From positions 31,726,540 to 31,790,539 of the forward strand of contig CM057233.1 in NCBI GenBank assembly GCA_029891385.1: a DNA stretch of 64,000 nucleotides, written 5' to 3'. Source of the stretch: Erythroxylum novogranatense. Taxonomy: Eukaryota; Streptophyta; Magnoliopsida; Malpighiales; Erythroxylaceae. This document shows, in pieces, positions 10,283-22,863 of the stretch; within the stretch, counting starts at the first letter, position 1, and every line of letters starts with the position of its first letter. The translations under genes and the position numbers were made by a program. The notes beneath the pieces are model-generated. The model was not told the origin of the DNA. It saw only the letters and a list, made by a program, of their open reading frames with translations, and did no database searches.

Positions 10283-12502
10283 CCGTGAAGGGAGTCCGAA
10301 ATCGGAGCTCCTATGCCACTAGCGGGCAGCAGGACAAAGGCTTTAGAAAATGAGACCAGTGCACTGACTCCATATGGGGGACCTAACCAAACCCATATAA
10401 CACACATTCATGCATTGAAAAATCATATCGCCCGAAGGTACATTTCGCAAACTTTTCATATTGTGTCGTACTAGACACATTCACATTCACAAACTTGCGT
10501 ACATGCATATAACAATTCAAACACATTCTCAAACTATCAATCAATCTCATAAATAATCAAAATTCACATATTGTAAAATCAAACAATCAAACATAAAGAA
10601 TTCAACAATTATGCTCATTTCATCAAATCCTTCAAACACTTTGGAGGTAGTTAATTTAATCATTTCATTTGAAAGTCCGAAACAATGCTTGAAATTTCTT
10701 GATTCATTCGGAAAATAATGAATCCAATAGTTCATAAATGATCCCAAAAGTCAATTGATTCAAATCATAAAAAAAACAATAACTTATAAAACCAACACTT
10801 ATAATAAGCTTATAATTTGAAAATAAACACATTACCCACCTCATAATCTTGCTAGAAACTTGTCCCAATCCTCAAGTCTCCTTAGCCTCTCCTCAATTTT
10901 TCTCATTCAAGATGAAAGCCCTAAATCATAAACATCCACAATTGATTTAATTCAACTGTAAAAACTCTAAAATTGGCTTGAGAATCCACAAGCCCATGCC
11001 AAACTTAAGCCAAATCAACCCAAAAACTCACTAAAACTCAAAGATCAAAACCATCTCTTACCTTTATCTTCTTCATTTTCGACTTTTGTTTGTCTCATCT
11101 TGGAGCTTTTACTTCCTTCCATGTTTTTCCCTTTGAATCATCGAAAATCCTTGCTTAAAACTAAAAAAAATTGGAAACCCTAAGCTTTCTCCTTCTTTCT
11201 CCACCGGGCTCTCCCTCTCTTCTCTCTTTTCTTTCATTTTTCTCCCTCTTCTCTCATAACTTTAGTGGGCTACTCTCTTCCAAACGACAACCCCTTCTTT
11301 ATATATGCCAAGTCATTAAAATGAGTGGCCAATGACTATAATTCCCCTCCATCAAAGCCTTTTAATTTATGTCCTTAAGTGGACTTCCCAATATGCCCCT
11401 GAACTTTACTTTTAAATCTTGCTACTTTAGGACATTATTCTCACATCAAAATGAAAGAATTTGCTAAAACTTCCCTCTAGAAAATTGTTCATCATTGTAT
11501 TAATTTCATAATGCCTAAAAAATCATTCAATTTGGAGCACTACATCAACAACTATAGTCCAAACATGTCGGACATATCATTCTACTAACACATTTTCTAG
11601 CACATTCTTTCCATACAAAAATTGACCTTCTTAAGGACCAAATTGAAGCTCGATTCCTTTATAATAATTGTAGTCCTATTTCTCTAGCTTAATCCAAATC
11701 AAGAATCACCTCAATTGGATTACTAGAACAAAAGTTATGGCCAAATTACTTTTAGATGTTCCTAATCCAAGACTGCACACTAATCCGAACTTCCATTCAA
11801 AAATTGGAAGTCTTAGGGGCTAAATTGAAATTTAATTTCTTCATATGATTTGTAGCCCCATGTCTTAATTTTATTTTTCCTCAAGAAGCACTTCAATCGG
11901 ATTTCCACAGATCCCGAATTTCACAAAATACTGAACTATGTTCAGAATTTTCCCGTCTCACTTTGATTTACACAAACTTCCTCAATTAAGACTCTAAAAT
12001 TCACAAATTTCACATAAAATGAAATTCATTGTCTTAGGAATCCAACGCTTCAAAAATCAAGTCATTCGGATGTCGAACGGAAAAGATATAAGCAAAAGAT
12101 TTGACAAGGTCAGATGAGGAAGGAAAATAACAAGATCAGAATGAAACAAATCATTCTGATTATCATAAGATTCAATCAAACTCTTTCAATTCAACTCCAA
12201 TTGATTTAAATTTTCATAGAGAGAAGGATACATGTATTAGGAATTTATTGCTTCAAGAATCACCTCAATCTGAGGTCGGATGAGTGAGTTATGCCTAAAA
12301 GAATAAACCATGTTTAAACCCGAAATCGATTTGAACTCTCTTGGCGCGATCACCATAACTTTCAATATAGAATTTGGATTGATTTCGTTATTGGACCATT
12401 AGAAATTAGACTTCTAAATATACAACTCTTATGAAGACCACAAAATCAGATTCTGCCTATAAAAGTGTAAAAAATCACCATTTTCACAAGCTGACCAGTG
12501 AA

Positions 12503-12684
12503 TGTCCGTTTAATGGACATGCATGTCTGTTTAACGGACATTGTCGGGCCAAAGTGTACCAATTCATCCGAGAAAGTCCGTTAAACGGACATCCATGTCC
12601 GTCTAACGGACATAGGCACATAAAAGGGTCCTTTTGACCTGCAAAGGTTCGTTTAACGGACTTCCATGTCCGTTTAACGGACAT
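12503..12684. repeat. Paired palindromes TGTCCGTTTAACGGACA in the LARD-1 3' LTR
   Basis: Six copies of the near-palindrome, arranged as three pairs. Within a pair the copies are three bases apart (GCA or CCA spacer); pairs are about 30-40 bp apart. Adjacent copies together form larger inverted repeats. Individual copies differ by one or two bases. The corresponding cluster in the 5' LTR is at 18126-18307. Confidence 0.85.
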
Positions 12685-13417
12685 GCATTTCCCAAAACCT
12701 CTTCAACCCTTTTCAAAACTTCTCACATCCAAACTAACATCATATATACTTATAATCTTCACATATTTACTTATTCAAATGCCTAACTCTTCATAATAAT
12801 CGAAACAACAAATTCAATTCACAATCTTCTCAAAACTTAACTAAATTGGTTCTTCAAAACCACAAATCTCAAACAAGTCATCAAAGCTGTCACTAACATC
12901 AATCTTATATAACATCATAACCTGTATCAACTATAACTCTTAACTCTGGTCTCGAAAACTTGCATATTTAGTCTCGTTGGAAAGATAAAAGAACAAGCTA
13001 CAACTTCAAAGAAGGCAACTTTGGCCAATTCTATTTCAATCATTCCCTAATTTCCCTTGGATAAGCATACACATTCTTTTATCCACATGCGAAACTCAAC
13101 ATTCATGCTAACCTCTCTTTCTTAATTGCACATCATTTATAACAATTCAACTATCATTTGGAATTCATCCAAATCTCAGCCTCAATTCATATGATTTCTT
13201 CCATTCCATAGCATCTTGTCATTCATAATCTCTTGCTTTTCCATAATATCTTACATATCTAATCATGATTCATGCTTAAGGCTTCTTAACCCATCATCCA
13301 TACATAATTCACATTTCCATATCATAATCATCTATAACACAAATTATATACAAAAAAAAACTCATTTACTTTCATTTCCATATTTCTAATTTTCGCTTCA
13401 AGGTTCGGGGTCCAACA

Positions 13418-13433
13418 TTTCTCCCCCTCTTAA
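13418..13433 (-). other. LARD-1 polypurine tract
   Basis: The minus strand reads AAGAGGGGGAGAAA directly before the 3' LTR start TGTTGGACCCC, the purine run used to prime plus-strand DNA synthesis. G1, G3 and G4 have almost the same tract, suggesting LARD-1 relies on a related chromovirus replication machinery. Confidence 0.8.
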
Positions 13434-14355
13434 AAGAATTTTGTCCTCGAAATTCATACTTAAGCAAACACCAAGTAATACATTCTCTTAACTCATGTCT
13501 TCCAAATGATCCTAGTCATTCACATATTCAAATCCTCACCACACGTATTCATAATATTTTTCACCTCCTATCTCATATACTATCCATATCTTATTCACAC
13601 TCCAATAGTTCTTATTATATTTTCACAAGTACATATATTTAACTCACTTTATCTAGAAATCAATATTCCTCAACCTATGGACACAAATTAATGGTCCAAC
13701 TCTTAATGAACCTTAACATGGACCAATTTATCATTCAAACCAATCCTTTGTAATTTTATACATATATCTCTATCTTCAAATGTTCACACTTTCCTCTCAC
13801 AAAAGGATAAACAATATTCATTTATCCCAATTCATCATGAATTCTAATCTCAATTTCATTATCACAAACCTAAAATCAATCAAATTTCTTATCACACATA
13901 TTCTTATCTTATTCACAAATTTTCACTTCTTTATGAGATTGAATCATCACTATCATATCAAACAACTATTTCTTCACATATGCCAATGATCAAATTTATT
14001 GAAAACCTTGATATGGACCAAAACCATTCAATCCCAATCTTTTTAACTTCTATACATGTATTCCTATCATCAAGCTCATCTTTAAAGATTCATATTTGCA
14101 TCTTACATATATTCAAAGTCACATCATCCAATTTCATCATGAATTTCAAATCTTAATTTCCAGTATGATAATCCTAAACTCAATCATAATTCTTCACATT
14201 AATCAAACAATCATATAGGTTCTTCAAATAATTCATGCAAATTTATTCACATCAATATCACATTCTCACAAAATCAAACTTAGCCTTACAAACTCTTATC
14301 AACTTCTCATGCAAGTCACACATACACATGCGCCCAAGTAAGATCATATTACTGG

Positions 14356-14367
14356 GCTCTAATACCA
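14356..14367 (-). other. LARD-1 functional primer-binding site
   Basis: The minus strand reads TGGTATTAGAGC, four bases inside the 5' LTR edge at 14372. It has one mismatch to initiator tRNA-Met. Because the LTR/interior border is defined here, this outer site, not the embedded perfect copy 63-70 bp away inside the LTR, was the one used in the last transposition. Confidence 0.75.
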
Positions 14368-14371
14368 TACC

Positions 14372-17300
14372 TGTTGGATCCCGAAACCTAACTACTTAAA
14401 CTTAATGCTATCACTCTTGCTCTGATACCATATCTGTTGGATCCCGTTTCCGGAACCCAACTACTTACACTGAACACTCGTAACCCCACTGCTTAAACTG
14501 AACATGATCACTCTTAAATCGAATCCGAAACGGAACGAAAAACAATGAATCGGATCATATAGCGAATCAAAGCGAAGTAAACACATGAATCAGAAATGAA
14601 ATCGAATAAGCGGTCGAAATCAATTTATCGAATAATAGACATATGAAACAAATACGGATTAAATCGAGGCAAATAAAACCGAAACCGAAATCCGATATGA
14701 ATATCTTAATCATAGTGTTGGAAACCCTAGACTACTCCTATCCGAAACGAATCAATGCCAGTGTAAATTTTTTTTTCATCTTTCATACCAATCAAAACAA
14801 TTTTCCCTCTTTGGAAACTTAACCTTAAACTCATACTAATCTCACATTACTTGATTCTTCTTATTCATCTAATTCTTATTCTTTACTATAATAATCTCAT
14901 ACTCATGTCAATAAATCCATAAATTTATACACAATTTCACTTATCCATATACTACCATATAAAAATCCGGCAGTATAACGGCTGCACATGAACAAAACCC
15001 AACCCTACAAGGTGAAAAACTCACTTCTATAATTTCCAAACAATCACACATACATCAAAATCCACCAGGCCCTCCGTCCGAGATCTCAACAAAAACGCAA
15101 TCCTATTTCTAAACCACTTCAAGTCATTTTTCATATCCAAATCGTATTCATCACATTCAAAATCATATACAACTTCCATTTATACTCATATACAAATTCA
15201 TATTTCCATCAAACCAAAACCAATTGTTTTCATAAATCATCACAATTCATATCCCAGCACAACCATCCGTATCCATATATATATATATATCCCAATTACA
15301 TTCATAACTCAACTCACTTTATGTACAAAACCAAATTGCACAATCCATAACCATACACATTTGCCAATTCCATAACTCAGGTTCTTATACAATATTATAA
15401 TCCAAAATACATCAAGTACAAAAACATGCACAAATCGAACTGATGTCTTGACGTCTTTCATCCGATCTCCTGTTCGAATACCTAGAGATGGGGATGAAGG
15501 GGGGGGTGAGCTCGGAAGCTCGTGGATAACATGTTTATAACTCAAATGATAAGCAAAACATTTTTAAACTTTATTTTCAGTTGATCGAAAACATCGAAGG
15601 TTTATTTCTTAAAAACTTCTCAATTCTAAAAACTTTCATAAACATTTACTAACAGTTTTTCAAAACTATCATAGTTAAAAAATCCCAAATTTCTCATTTG
15701 TCGAAAATCTAAACTTTTTTACAATTTATGAATATACTCAAAACATATGAAATGCATCACATATACACAAAGCAAAAACATATAACACATCAATCGGTTT
15801 GGATCGGTTCAAAAATAGGATGTACTGCACATTCCCGCAGAGTGGTCCTGTGCAGCCGTGAACAGGACGTACTACACTTTCTCGCATAACGGTCCAGTGT
15901 AGCCGTGAAGGGAGTCCGAAATCGGAGCTCCTATGCCACTAGCGAGCAGCCGGGCGAAGGCTTTAGAAAATGAGACCAGTGCACTGACATCACATGAGGG
16001 ACCTAACCAAACCTATATAACACACATTCATGCATTGAAAAATCATATCGCCCAAAGGTACATTTCGCAAACTTTTCATATTGTGTCGTACTAGACACAT
16101 TCACATTCACAAACTTGCGTACATGCATATAACAATTCAAACACATTCTCAAACTATCAATCAATCTCATAAATAATCAAAATTCACATATTGCAAACTC
16201 AAACAATCAAACATAAAGAATTCAATAATTATGCTCATTTCATCAAATCCTTCAAACACTTTGGAGGTAGTTAATTTAATCATTTCATTTGAAAGTCCAA
16301 AACAATGCTTGAAATTTCTTGATTCATTCGGAAAACAATGAATCCAATAGTTCATAAATGATCCCAAAAGTCAATTGATTCAAATCATTTAAAAAAACAA
16401 TAACTTATAAAACCAACACTTATAATAAGCTTATAATTTGAAAAATAAACACATTACTTACCTTATAACCTTGCTAGAAACTTGTCCCAATCCTCAAGTC
16501 TCCTTAGCGTCTCCTCAATTTTTCTCATTCAAGACAAAAGCCCAAAATCATAAATATCCACAATTGATTTAATTCAACTATAAAAACTCTAAAATTGGCT
16601 TGAGAATCCACAAGCCCATGCCAAACTTAAGTCAAATCAACCCAAAAACTCACTAAAACTCAAAGATCAAAACCATCTCTTACCTTTATCTTCTTCATTT
16701 TCGACTTTTGTTTGGCTCATCTTGGAGCTTTCACTTCCTTCCATGTTTTTCCCTTTGAATCATCGAAAATCCTTGCTTAAAACTCAAAAAAATTGGAAAC
16801 CCGAAGCTTCCTCCTTCTTTCTCCACCGAGCTCCCCCTCTCTTCTCTCTTTTCTTTCATTTTTCTCCCTCTTCTCTCATAACTTTCGTGGGCTACTCTCT
16901 TCCAAACGACAACCCCTTCTTTATATATGCCAAGTCATTAAAATGAGTGGCCAATGACTATAATTCCCCTCCATCAAAGCCTTTTAATTTATGTCCTTAA
17001 GTGGACTTCCCAATATGCCCCTGAACTTTACTTTTAAATCATGCTACTTTAGGACATTATTCTCACATCAAAATGAAAGAATTTGCTAAAACTTCCTTCT
17101 AGAAAATTGTTCATCGCTGTATTAATTTCATAATGCCTAAAAAATCATTCAATTTGGAGCACTACATCAAAAGTTATAGTCCAAACATGTCGGACATATC
17201 ATTCTACTAACACATTTTCTAGCACATTCTTTCCATACAAAAATTGACCTTCTTAAGGACCAAATTGAAACTCGATTCCTGTATAATAATTGTATTCCTA

Positions 17301-19038
17301 TTTATCTAGCTTAATCCAAATTAAGAATCACCTCAATTGGATTACTAGAACAAAAACTATGGCCAAATTACTTTTAGATGTTCCAAATCGAAGACTTCAC
17401 ACTAATCCGAACTTCCATTCAAAAATTGGAAGTCTTAGGGGCTAAATTGAAATTTAAGTTCTTCATATGATTTGTAGCCCCATGTCTTAATTTTATTTTT
17501 CCTCAAGAATCACTTCAATCGGATCTCCATAGATCCTGAATTTCACAAATTACTGAACTATGTTCAGAATTTTCCCGTCTCACTTTGATTTACACAAACT
17601 TCCTCAATTAAGACTCTAAAATTCACAAATTTCACATAAAATGAAATTCATTGTCTTAGGAATCCAATGCTGTAAAAATGAAGTCATTCGAATGTCGGAC
17701 GGAAAAGATATAAGCAAAAGAGTTGTCAAGGTTGGATGAGGAAGAGAAATAGCAAGATCAGAATGAAACAAATCATTCTGATTATCATAAGATTCAATCA
17801 AACTCTTTCAATTCAACTCCAATTGATGCAAATTTTCATGGAGAGAAGGATACATGTATTAGGAATTTATTTCTTCAAGAATCACCTCAATCCGAGGTCA
17901 GATGAGTGAGTTATGCCTAAAAGAATAAACCATGTTTAAACCCGAAATCGATTTGAACCTCTCTTGGCGCGATCGCCATAACTTTCAATCTAAAAATCGG
18001 ATTGCTTTTGTTCTTAGACCATTAGAAAGTATACTTCTAAATCTAAAACTCTTATGAAGACCACAAAATCATATTCTACCTATAAAAGTTTCAAAAATCA
18101 CCATTTTCACAAGCTGACCCGTGAATGTCCGTTTAACGAACATGCATGTCTATTTAACGGACATTATCGGCCCAAAGTGTACCAATTCATCCGAGAAAGT
18201 CCGTTAAATGGACATCCATGTCCTTCTAACGGACATAGGCACAGCAAAGGGTCATTTTGACCCGCAAAGGTCCGTTTAATAGACTTCCATGTCCGTTTAA
18301 CGGACATGCGTTTCCCAAAACCTCTTCAACCCTTTTCAAAACTTCTCACATTTAAACTAACATCATATATACTTATAATATTCACATATTTACTTATTCA
18401 AATGCCTAACTCTTCATAATAATTGAAAAAAAAAATTAATTCACAATCTTCTCAAAACTCAACTAAATTGGTTCTTCAAAACCACAAATCTCAAACAAGT
18501 CATCAAAGCTGTCACTAACATCAATCTTATATAACATCATAACTTGTATCAACTATAACTCTTAACTCCAATCTCGAAAACTTGCATATTTAGTCTCGTT
18601 GAAAAGATAAAAGAACAAGCTACAACTTCAAAGAAGGCAACTTTGGCCAATTCTATTTCAATCATTTCTTAATTTCCCTTGGATCAGCATACACATTTTT
18701 TATCCACATGCGAAACTCAACATTCATGCCAACCTCTCTTTCTTAATTGCACATCATTTATAACAGTTCAACTATCATTTGGAATTCATCCAAATCTCAG
18801 CCTCAATTCATATGATTTCTTACATTCCATAGCATCTTGTCATTCATAATCTCTTGCTTTTCCATAATATCTTACATATCTAATCATGATTCATGCTTAA
18901 GGCTTCTCAACCCATTATCCATACATAATTCACATTTCCATATCATAATCATCTTTAACACAAATTATATACAAAAAAAACACTCATTTACTTTTATTTT
19001 CATATTTCTAATTTTCACTTCAAGGTTCGGGTCCAACA
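14372..19038 (-). repeat. LARD-1 5' LTR (4667 bp)
   Basis: Begins TGTTGGATCCC at 14372 and ends GGTCCAACA at 19038. Colinear with the 3' LTR, with many scattered substitutions and a few small indels, so the insertion is not recent. Carries the same embedded primer-site copy (LTR-like start at about 14438), hairpins (15825-15902), shared box (15931-15961) and palindrome cluster (18126-18307). Confidence 0.9.
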
Positions 19039-19043
19039 GCAGT

Positions 19044-19871
19044 AGTGGGGCCAGCAGGTCCAAATCTATGAGGACTCCCACTTTTTCTAATCAAGCCTCT
19101 ACGACGGGAGGCAACAAAAGGGGAGAGGGAAATGCATCATCCATCCCTAAATGTGATCACTCCGGCAAACTCCATAGAGGAGAATGCGATAGATTGACAG
19201 GAGCTTGCTTCAACTGTGGGAAAAAGGGGTATATGGCTAGAGAGTGCCCTCAGCATGCAAGACAGGAGAGAAGTCAGATGCAAGTTTCCAAGAGATCTGA
19301 AACTGTGGGACACAAGACTACAACGGAAGTGGGCAGTTCTGAGGCAGCTAAGAGGGCGAGCCTTCCAAGGAGACCAAGGGAGCAGGCACCAGTTAGGGTG
19401 TTTGCAATGGCACGAGAGGACGCAGAGACCGCCCCAGATGTTGTGACTGGTGCAGTTAAATTATTTGTTGATGATGTGATTGTTTTGATTGGTCCAGGTT
19501 ATATTCATTCGTTTATTTCATTTAGTAGAACTGTGTGTGGTAGAAATTTGAGCCCATTGGATACTCTGCTGATGGTGAGTACTCCAATCGGTCAATATAT
19601 TATTATCAGTCAAGTGTATAGAGAGTGTGAGATATGTATTGGTGGGGAACTACTAGTGGTGCATCGAATGCCATTGGAGATGGGAGGATTGGATGTGATT
19701 TTAGGTATGGACACATTAGAGAAGTACAATGCCCGTCTAGATTGTAAACAGAAGACAGTGGAATTCGAATTGGATAATGATGAAGAGTGGTATTTACAGA
19801 GACGAGAAAAGCTAACTCGCTTAGAATTGTTTGACTTTTGCGTGAGAAAAGATGATGAGGAAGGGATGTGA
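19044..19871 (+). pseudogene. G1 gag C-terminus and protease
   Basis: Continues gag after LARD-1: a Ser/Thr/Gly-rich linker, a CDHSGKLHRGECDRLTG segment and the zinc knuckle CFNCGKKGYMAREC (19207-19248). The His of the CX2CX4HX4C knuckle is Tyr, which would impair RNA binding. The aspartic protease domain follows: the site usually reading VLFDSGATHSFIS here reads VLIGPGYIHSFIS (about 19483-19521), so the catalytic Asp is lost. The later GLDVILGMDTLEKYNA motif is conserved. The apparent frame opening at 18837 is read-through from the LARD-1 LTR. Confidence 0.88.
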
Positions 19872-21285
19872 GGCATTTCTGGTCTATGTGGTAGTCACAA
19901 GGGCAGATAGAGGGAAGCTAGAAGATATTCCAGTCGTCATGGAATTCTCAGATGTCTTTCCCGAGAAATTACCAGGACTACTGTCACCTAAGAAAATTGA
20001 GTTTCCCATTGAACTTCTTTCAGGTACTGCACCGATCTCAATTCCGCCTTACCGAATGGCTCCGGCGGAATTGAAGGAGCTTAAGGAACAATTGGAAGAG
20101 TTGTTGAAGAAAGGGTACATAAGACTGAGCTCTTCACCTTGGGGAGCTCCGGTCTTTTTTGTGAAGAAGAAAAATGGATCGTTGAGGATGTGTGTGAATT
20201 ACAAGAAGCTTAATCAGGTCACTGTCAAGAATAGATATCCGCTTCCATGCATAGATGATTTGTTTGATCAATTGCAAGGAGAAAAAGTTTTCTCCAAGAT
20301 AGACTTGAGATCGGGTTACCACCAGTTGAGGATAAAGGAGTCTGATGTGCCAAAGATTGCTTTCAGAACACGGTATGGACATTTTGAGTTTTTAGTTATG
20401 CCCTTCGGATTGAAAATTGCCCCTGCAGCCTTTATGGACTTGATGAATTGAGTCTTTAAGCCTTTCTTGGACCAAGTTATCATTGTCTTTATTGATGATA
20501 TCTTGGTTTATTTCAAGAGTGATAAGGAGCATGAAGAGCATTTGAGGATTTCCTTAGAGACATTGAGGAAACATGAATTGTATGCAAAATTTGACAAATG
20601 CGAATTTTGGCTAAGGGAAGTAGCATTTCTTGGACATGTGATCTCAGAACAAGGAGTGCATGTGGATCCAAGGAAAATAGAAGCCGTGGTGAAATGGGAA
20701 ACACCTAAGAACATAGCAGAAGTAAGTAGTTTCTTGGGTTTAGTTGGATACTATCGAAAGTTTGTGGAGAGCTTTTCCATAATAGCAACTCCACTTACCA
20801 AATTGACAAGAAAGAATTAGAAGTTTGTGTGGACAGAGGAGTGTCAGAGCAGTTTTGAGAAATTGAAGAATAGGCTCACAACTGCACCGATCTTGACTTT
20901 GCCTTCAGGTAGCAATGGGAATACAGTGTATAGTAATGCCTCAAGGAAAGGATTTGGCTGTGTATTGATGCAAGGAGATAGAGTCATTGCTTATGCTTCT
21001 AGGCAATTAAAGCCTTATGAGATGAATTATCCTATGCATGATTTGGAATTAGCTACCATAATCTTTGTATTAAAAATATGGAGACACAATTTATATGGAT
21101 TCACTACCAGGGTGTTTACGGATCACAAAATTCTCAAGTATCTGATGAGCTAGAAAGAGTTGAATTTGAAACAGAAGAGATGGTTGGAACTACTGAAAGA
21201 TTATGATTTGATGATAGACTACCACCCGGGGAAAGCTAATGTAGTAACGGATGCACTGAGTAGAAAATCGACCATGGCACAGGTG
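19872..21285 (+). pseudogene. G1 reverse transcriptase and RNase H
   Basis: Starts around the [16 protein letters not shown] motif and continues through [20 protein letters not shown], the fingers and the catalytic FIDDIL box (20488-20505). Stops: TGA at 20449-20451 in the conserved MN(R)VF position, TAG at 20818-20820 and TAG at 21151-21153, at positions that are Gln or Arg in relatives. In RNase H the first catalytic Asp of the CDAS-type motif is Asn (YSNAS, about 20927-20941). The C-terminus has DYHPGKANVVTDALSRK. Would convert element RNA to DNA; inactive. Confidence 0.9.
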
Positions 21286-22850
21286 AAGATAGTATATGTT
21301 CCTTTGTTGAAGGAATTAGCCAAACTTTGGGTTACTTTGAGACAAGATGAATTTGGGAGCTTATTGGCTAACTTTAGGGTAAGGCCAGTGTTAAATGAGA
21401 AGCTTAAAGAATTGCAGGAACAGGATGAGCATTTGAGCAGGCTCAGAGAAGAGATTAAAAAGGGTAAACCTTCGGAAATTGAGATAAGAGAAGATGGACT
21501 GATGGTGGTAGGAAATAGATTGTGTGTCCCGAACTCATTAGAGATGAAAGATGAAATATTTGATGAGGCTCATAATGCTCCCTATGCAATGTATCTGGGG
21601 AGTATGAGAATGTATAAAAATTTGAAAGAACACTTTTGGTGGAAAGGAATGAAGAAGGATATTGCAGAGTATGTTAGTAGATGCTTAGTGTATCAGCAAG
21701 TCAAGGCTGAGCACCAGGCACCTTCAGGCAAGCTTAAGCCTTTGTCTATTCCGGAATGGAAGTGGGAAAAGATAACGATCGATTTCTTGATGGGTTGCTC
21801 AGGACCCACAAGAAACACGATACAATTTGGGTGATTGTGGATAGGCTAACCAAGTCAGCACATTTCTTGCCAATGAAGCAGACAGATTCCTTAAATGCTT
21901 TGGCCAAGAAATACATAGATGAAATAGTAAGGCTTTATGGGATCCCGAGTTTTATAGTTTCTGATAGAGATCCGAGATTCACCTCTAGGTTTTGGGAAAG
22001 CTTACAGGAGGATTTGGGAACTAAGTTGTATTTTAGTACAGGTTTCCATCCACAGACTGATTGACAATCGGAGAGGACAATACAGACTCTGGAGGCAATG
22101 TTGAGAGCTTGTGTTATGGATTTTAAAGGTTTATGGGATGATCATTTGCCTTTAATTGAGTTTGATTATAACAATTCATATCACTCGGGAATTCAAATGC
22201 AACCTTATGAAGCTTTGTATGGTAGGAGATGCAAGACTCCTATTTGTTGGGATAAGGAAGGTGAAAGGAGACTTGTAGGACCTGAGTTGGTGCAAGTTAT
22301 AGTTGATAAGATCAAATTGGTGAAGCAGAGAATCAAAGCAGCTAAAAAAAGAATGAAGAGTTATGAGGATGCACATAGAAGAGAGATGGAATTTGAAGTT
22401 GGAGACAAAGTGTTTCTTAGAGCTTCTCCATGGAAGGGAGTGTTGAGATTTGGTAAGAAGGGCAAGCTTAGTCCGAGGTATATAGGCCCGTATGAGATTA
22501 TTGAGAAGATTGGGCCTTTGGCCTATAAGTTAGCGTTGTTACCAGAATTGTCTAAGATTCACAGTGTCTTCCATGTATCGATGTTGAGAAGGTATCGATA
22601 TGATCCGTCACATATAGTTCAACCTTCAAAGGTTCAGTTAAGGGAGGATTTAACTTATGAGGAGCAACCAGTGGAAATTTTGGACTCGAAGGAAAAGATT
22701 TTGAGAAATAAGACAGTGAAACTGGTTAAAGTTTTATAGAAGAATCATTCGACAAAGGAGGCTACATAGGAGCCTTCAGAAGCAATGAAGGAGAGGTATC
22801 CGCATCTCTTTAATAACTCAGGTAAGAATTTCGAGGAAGAAATTCTTTTA
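21286..22850 (+). pseudogene. G1 integrase with C-terminal chromodomain
   Basis: The zinc-binding HHCC region is damaged: the His of the usual MHPGS is Tyr (MYLGS) and one Cys of CLVCQQ is Tyr (CLVYQQ). The frame shifts between 21756 and 21834. The catalytic core shows [21 protein letters not shown] and SERTIQTLEAM; a TGA at 22062-22064 breaks the TDGQSE motif. The C-terminal part has the GPYEIIEKIGPLAYKLAL module and a chromodomain-like tail, in which two TAG codons (22737 and ~22767) replace Trp in VLWRNHS and ATWEP. Inserts element DNA; the chromodomain steers it to heterochromatin. Confidence 0.9.
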
Positions 22851-22863
22851 AGGAGGGGAGAAA
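22850..22863 (+). other. G1 polypurine tract
   Basis: AAGGAGGGGAGAAA directly upstream of the 3' LTR start at 22864; primes plus-strand DNA synthesis. Confidence 0.85.

Larger units (their letters stand above)
8739..13417 (-). repeat. LARD-1 3' LTR (4679 bp)
   Basis: Plus-strand start TGTTGGATCC (8739) and end GGTCCAACA (13417); on the minus strand TGTTGGACC..GGATCCAACA. Contents in plus coordinates: an internal LTR-end/primer-site copy at 8786-8806, a G run and TGAGCTCGAAAGCTCG motif (~9876-9905), two 31-nt hairpins (10205-10235, 10252-10282), the shared box (10311-10341), and a palindrome cluster (12503-12684). Short frames such as 9682-9912, 9961-10269 and 12431-12684 are conserved in the other LTR only as DNA and look like no known protein. 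Confidence 0.9.
13418..14371 (-). other. LARD-1 interior (954 bp, non-coding)
   Basis: On the minus strand this interior starts with the primer site at 14367-14356 and ends with a polypurine tract at about 13433-13418 (plus strand CTCCCCCTCTTAAAAG). Between them is AT-rich, CAT/TTC-biased sequence. The two short frames at 13506-13691 and 13780-13989 are composition artefacts with no motif. Confidence 0.8.
8739..19038 (-). mobile_element. LARD-1: non-autonomous LTR element nested in G1 gag
   Basis: Two direct repeats of about 4.7 kb (8739-13417 and 14372-19038) flank a 954-bp interior with primer site and polypurine tract in minus orientation. The flanks GTAGT (8734-8738) and GCAGT (19039-19043) are a 5-bp target duplication with one change, and gag reads through once the element is removed (EER before, SSGASR after). 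No protein domain is found in 10.3 kb on either strand, so it must use proteins of other elements. It resembles LARDs (large retrotransposon derivatives), but with proportions reversed: huge LTRs and a tiny interior. Younger than G1. Confidence 0.9.

Noticed and set aside
12431..12684. Overlapping frames encoding repeated NGH-type peptides
   Set aside because: The peptide repetition comes from the DNA palindromes and appears on both strands; no conserved start or protein similarity.
18837..19043. Apparent N-terminal extension of the 344-codon G1 gag/protease frame
   Set aside because: This part is LARD-1 LTR sequence; the true gag reading resumes only at 19044 after the target duplication.
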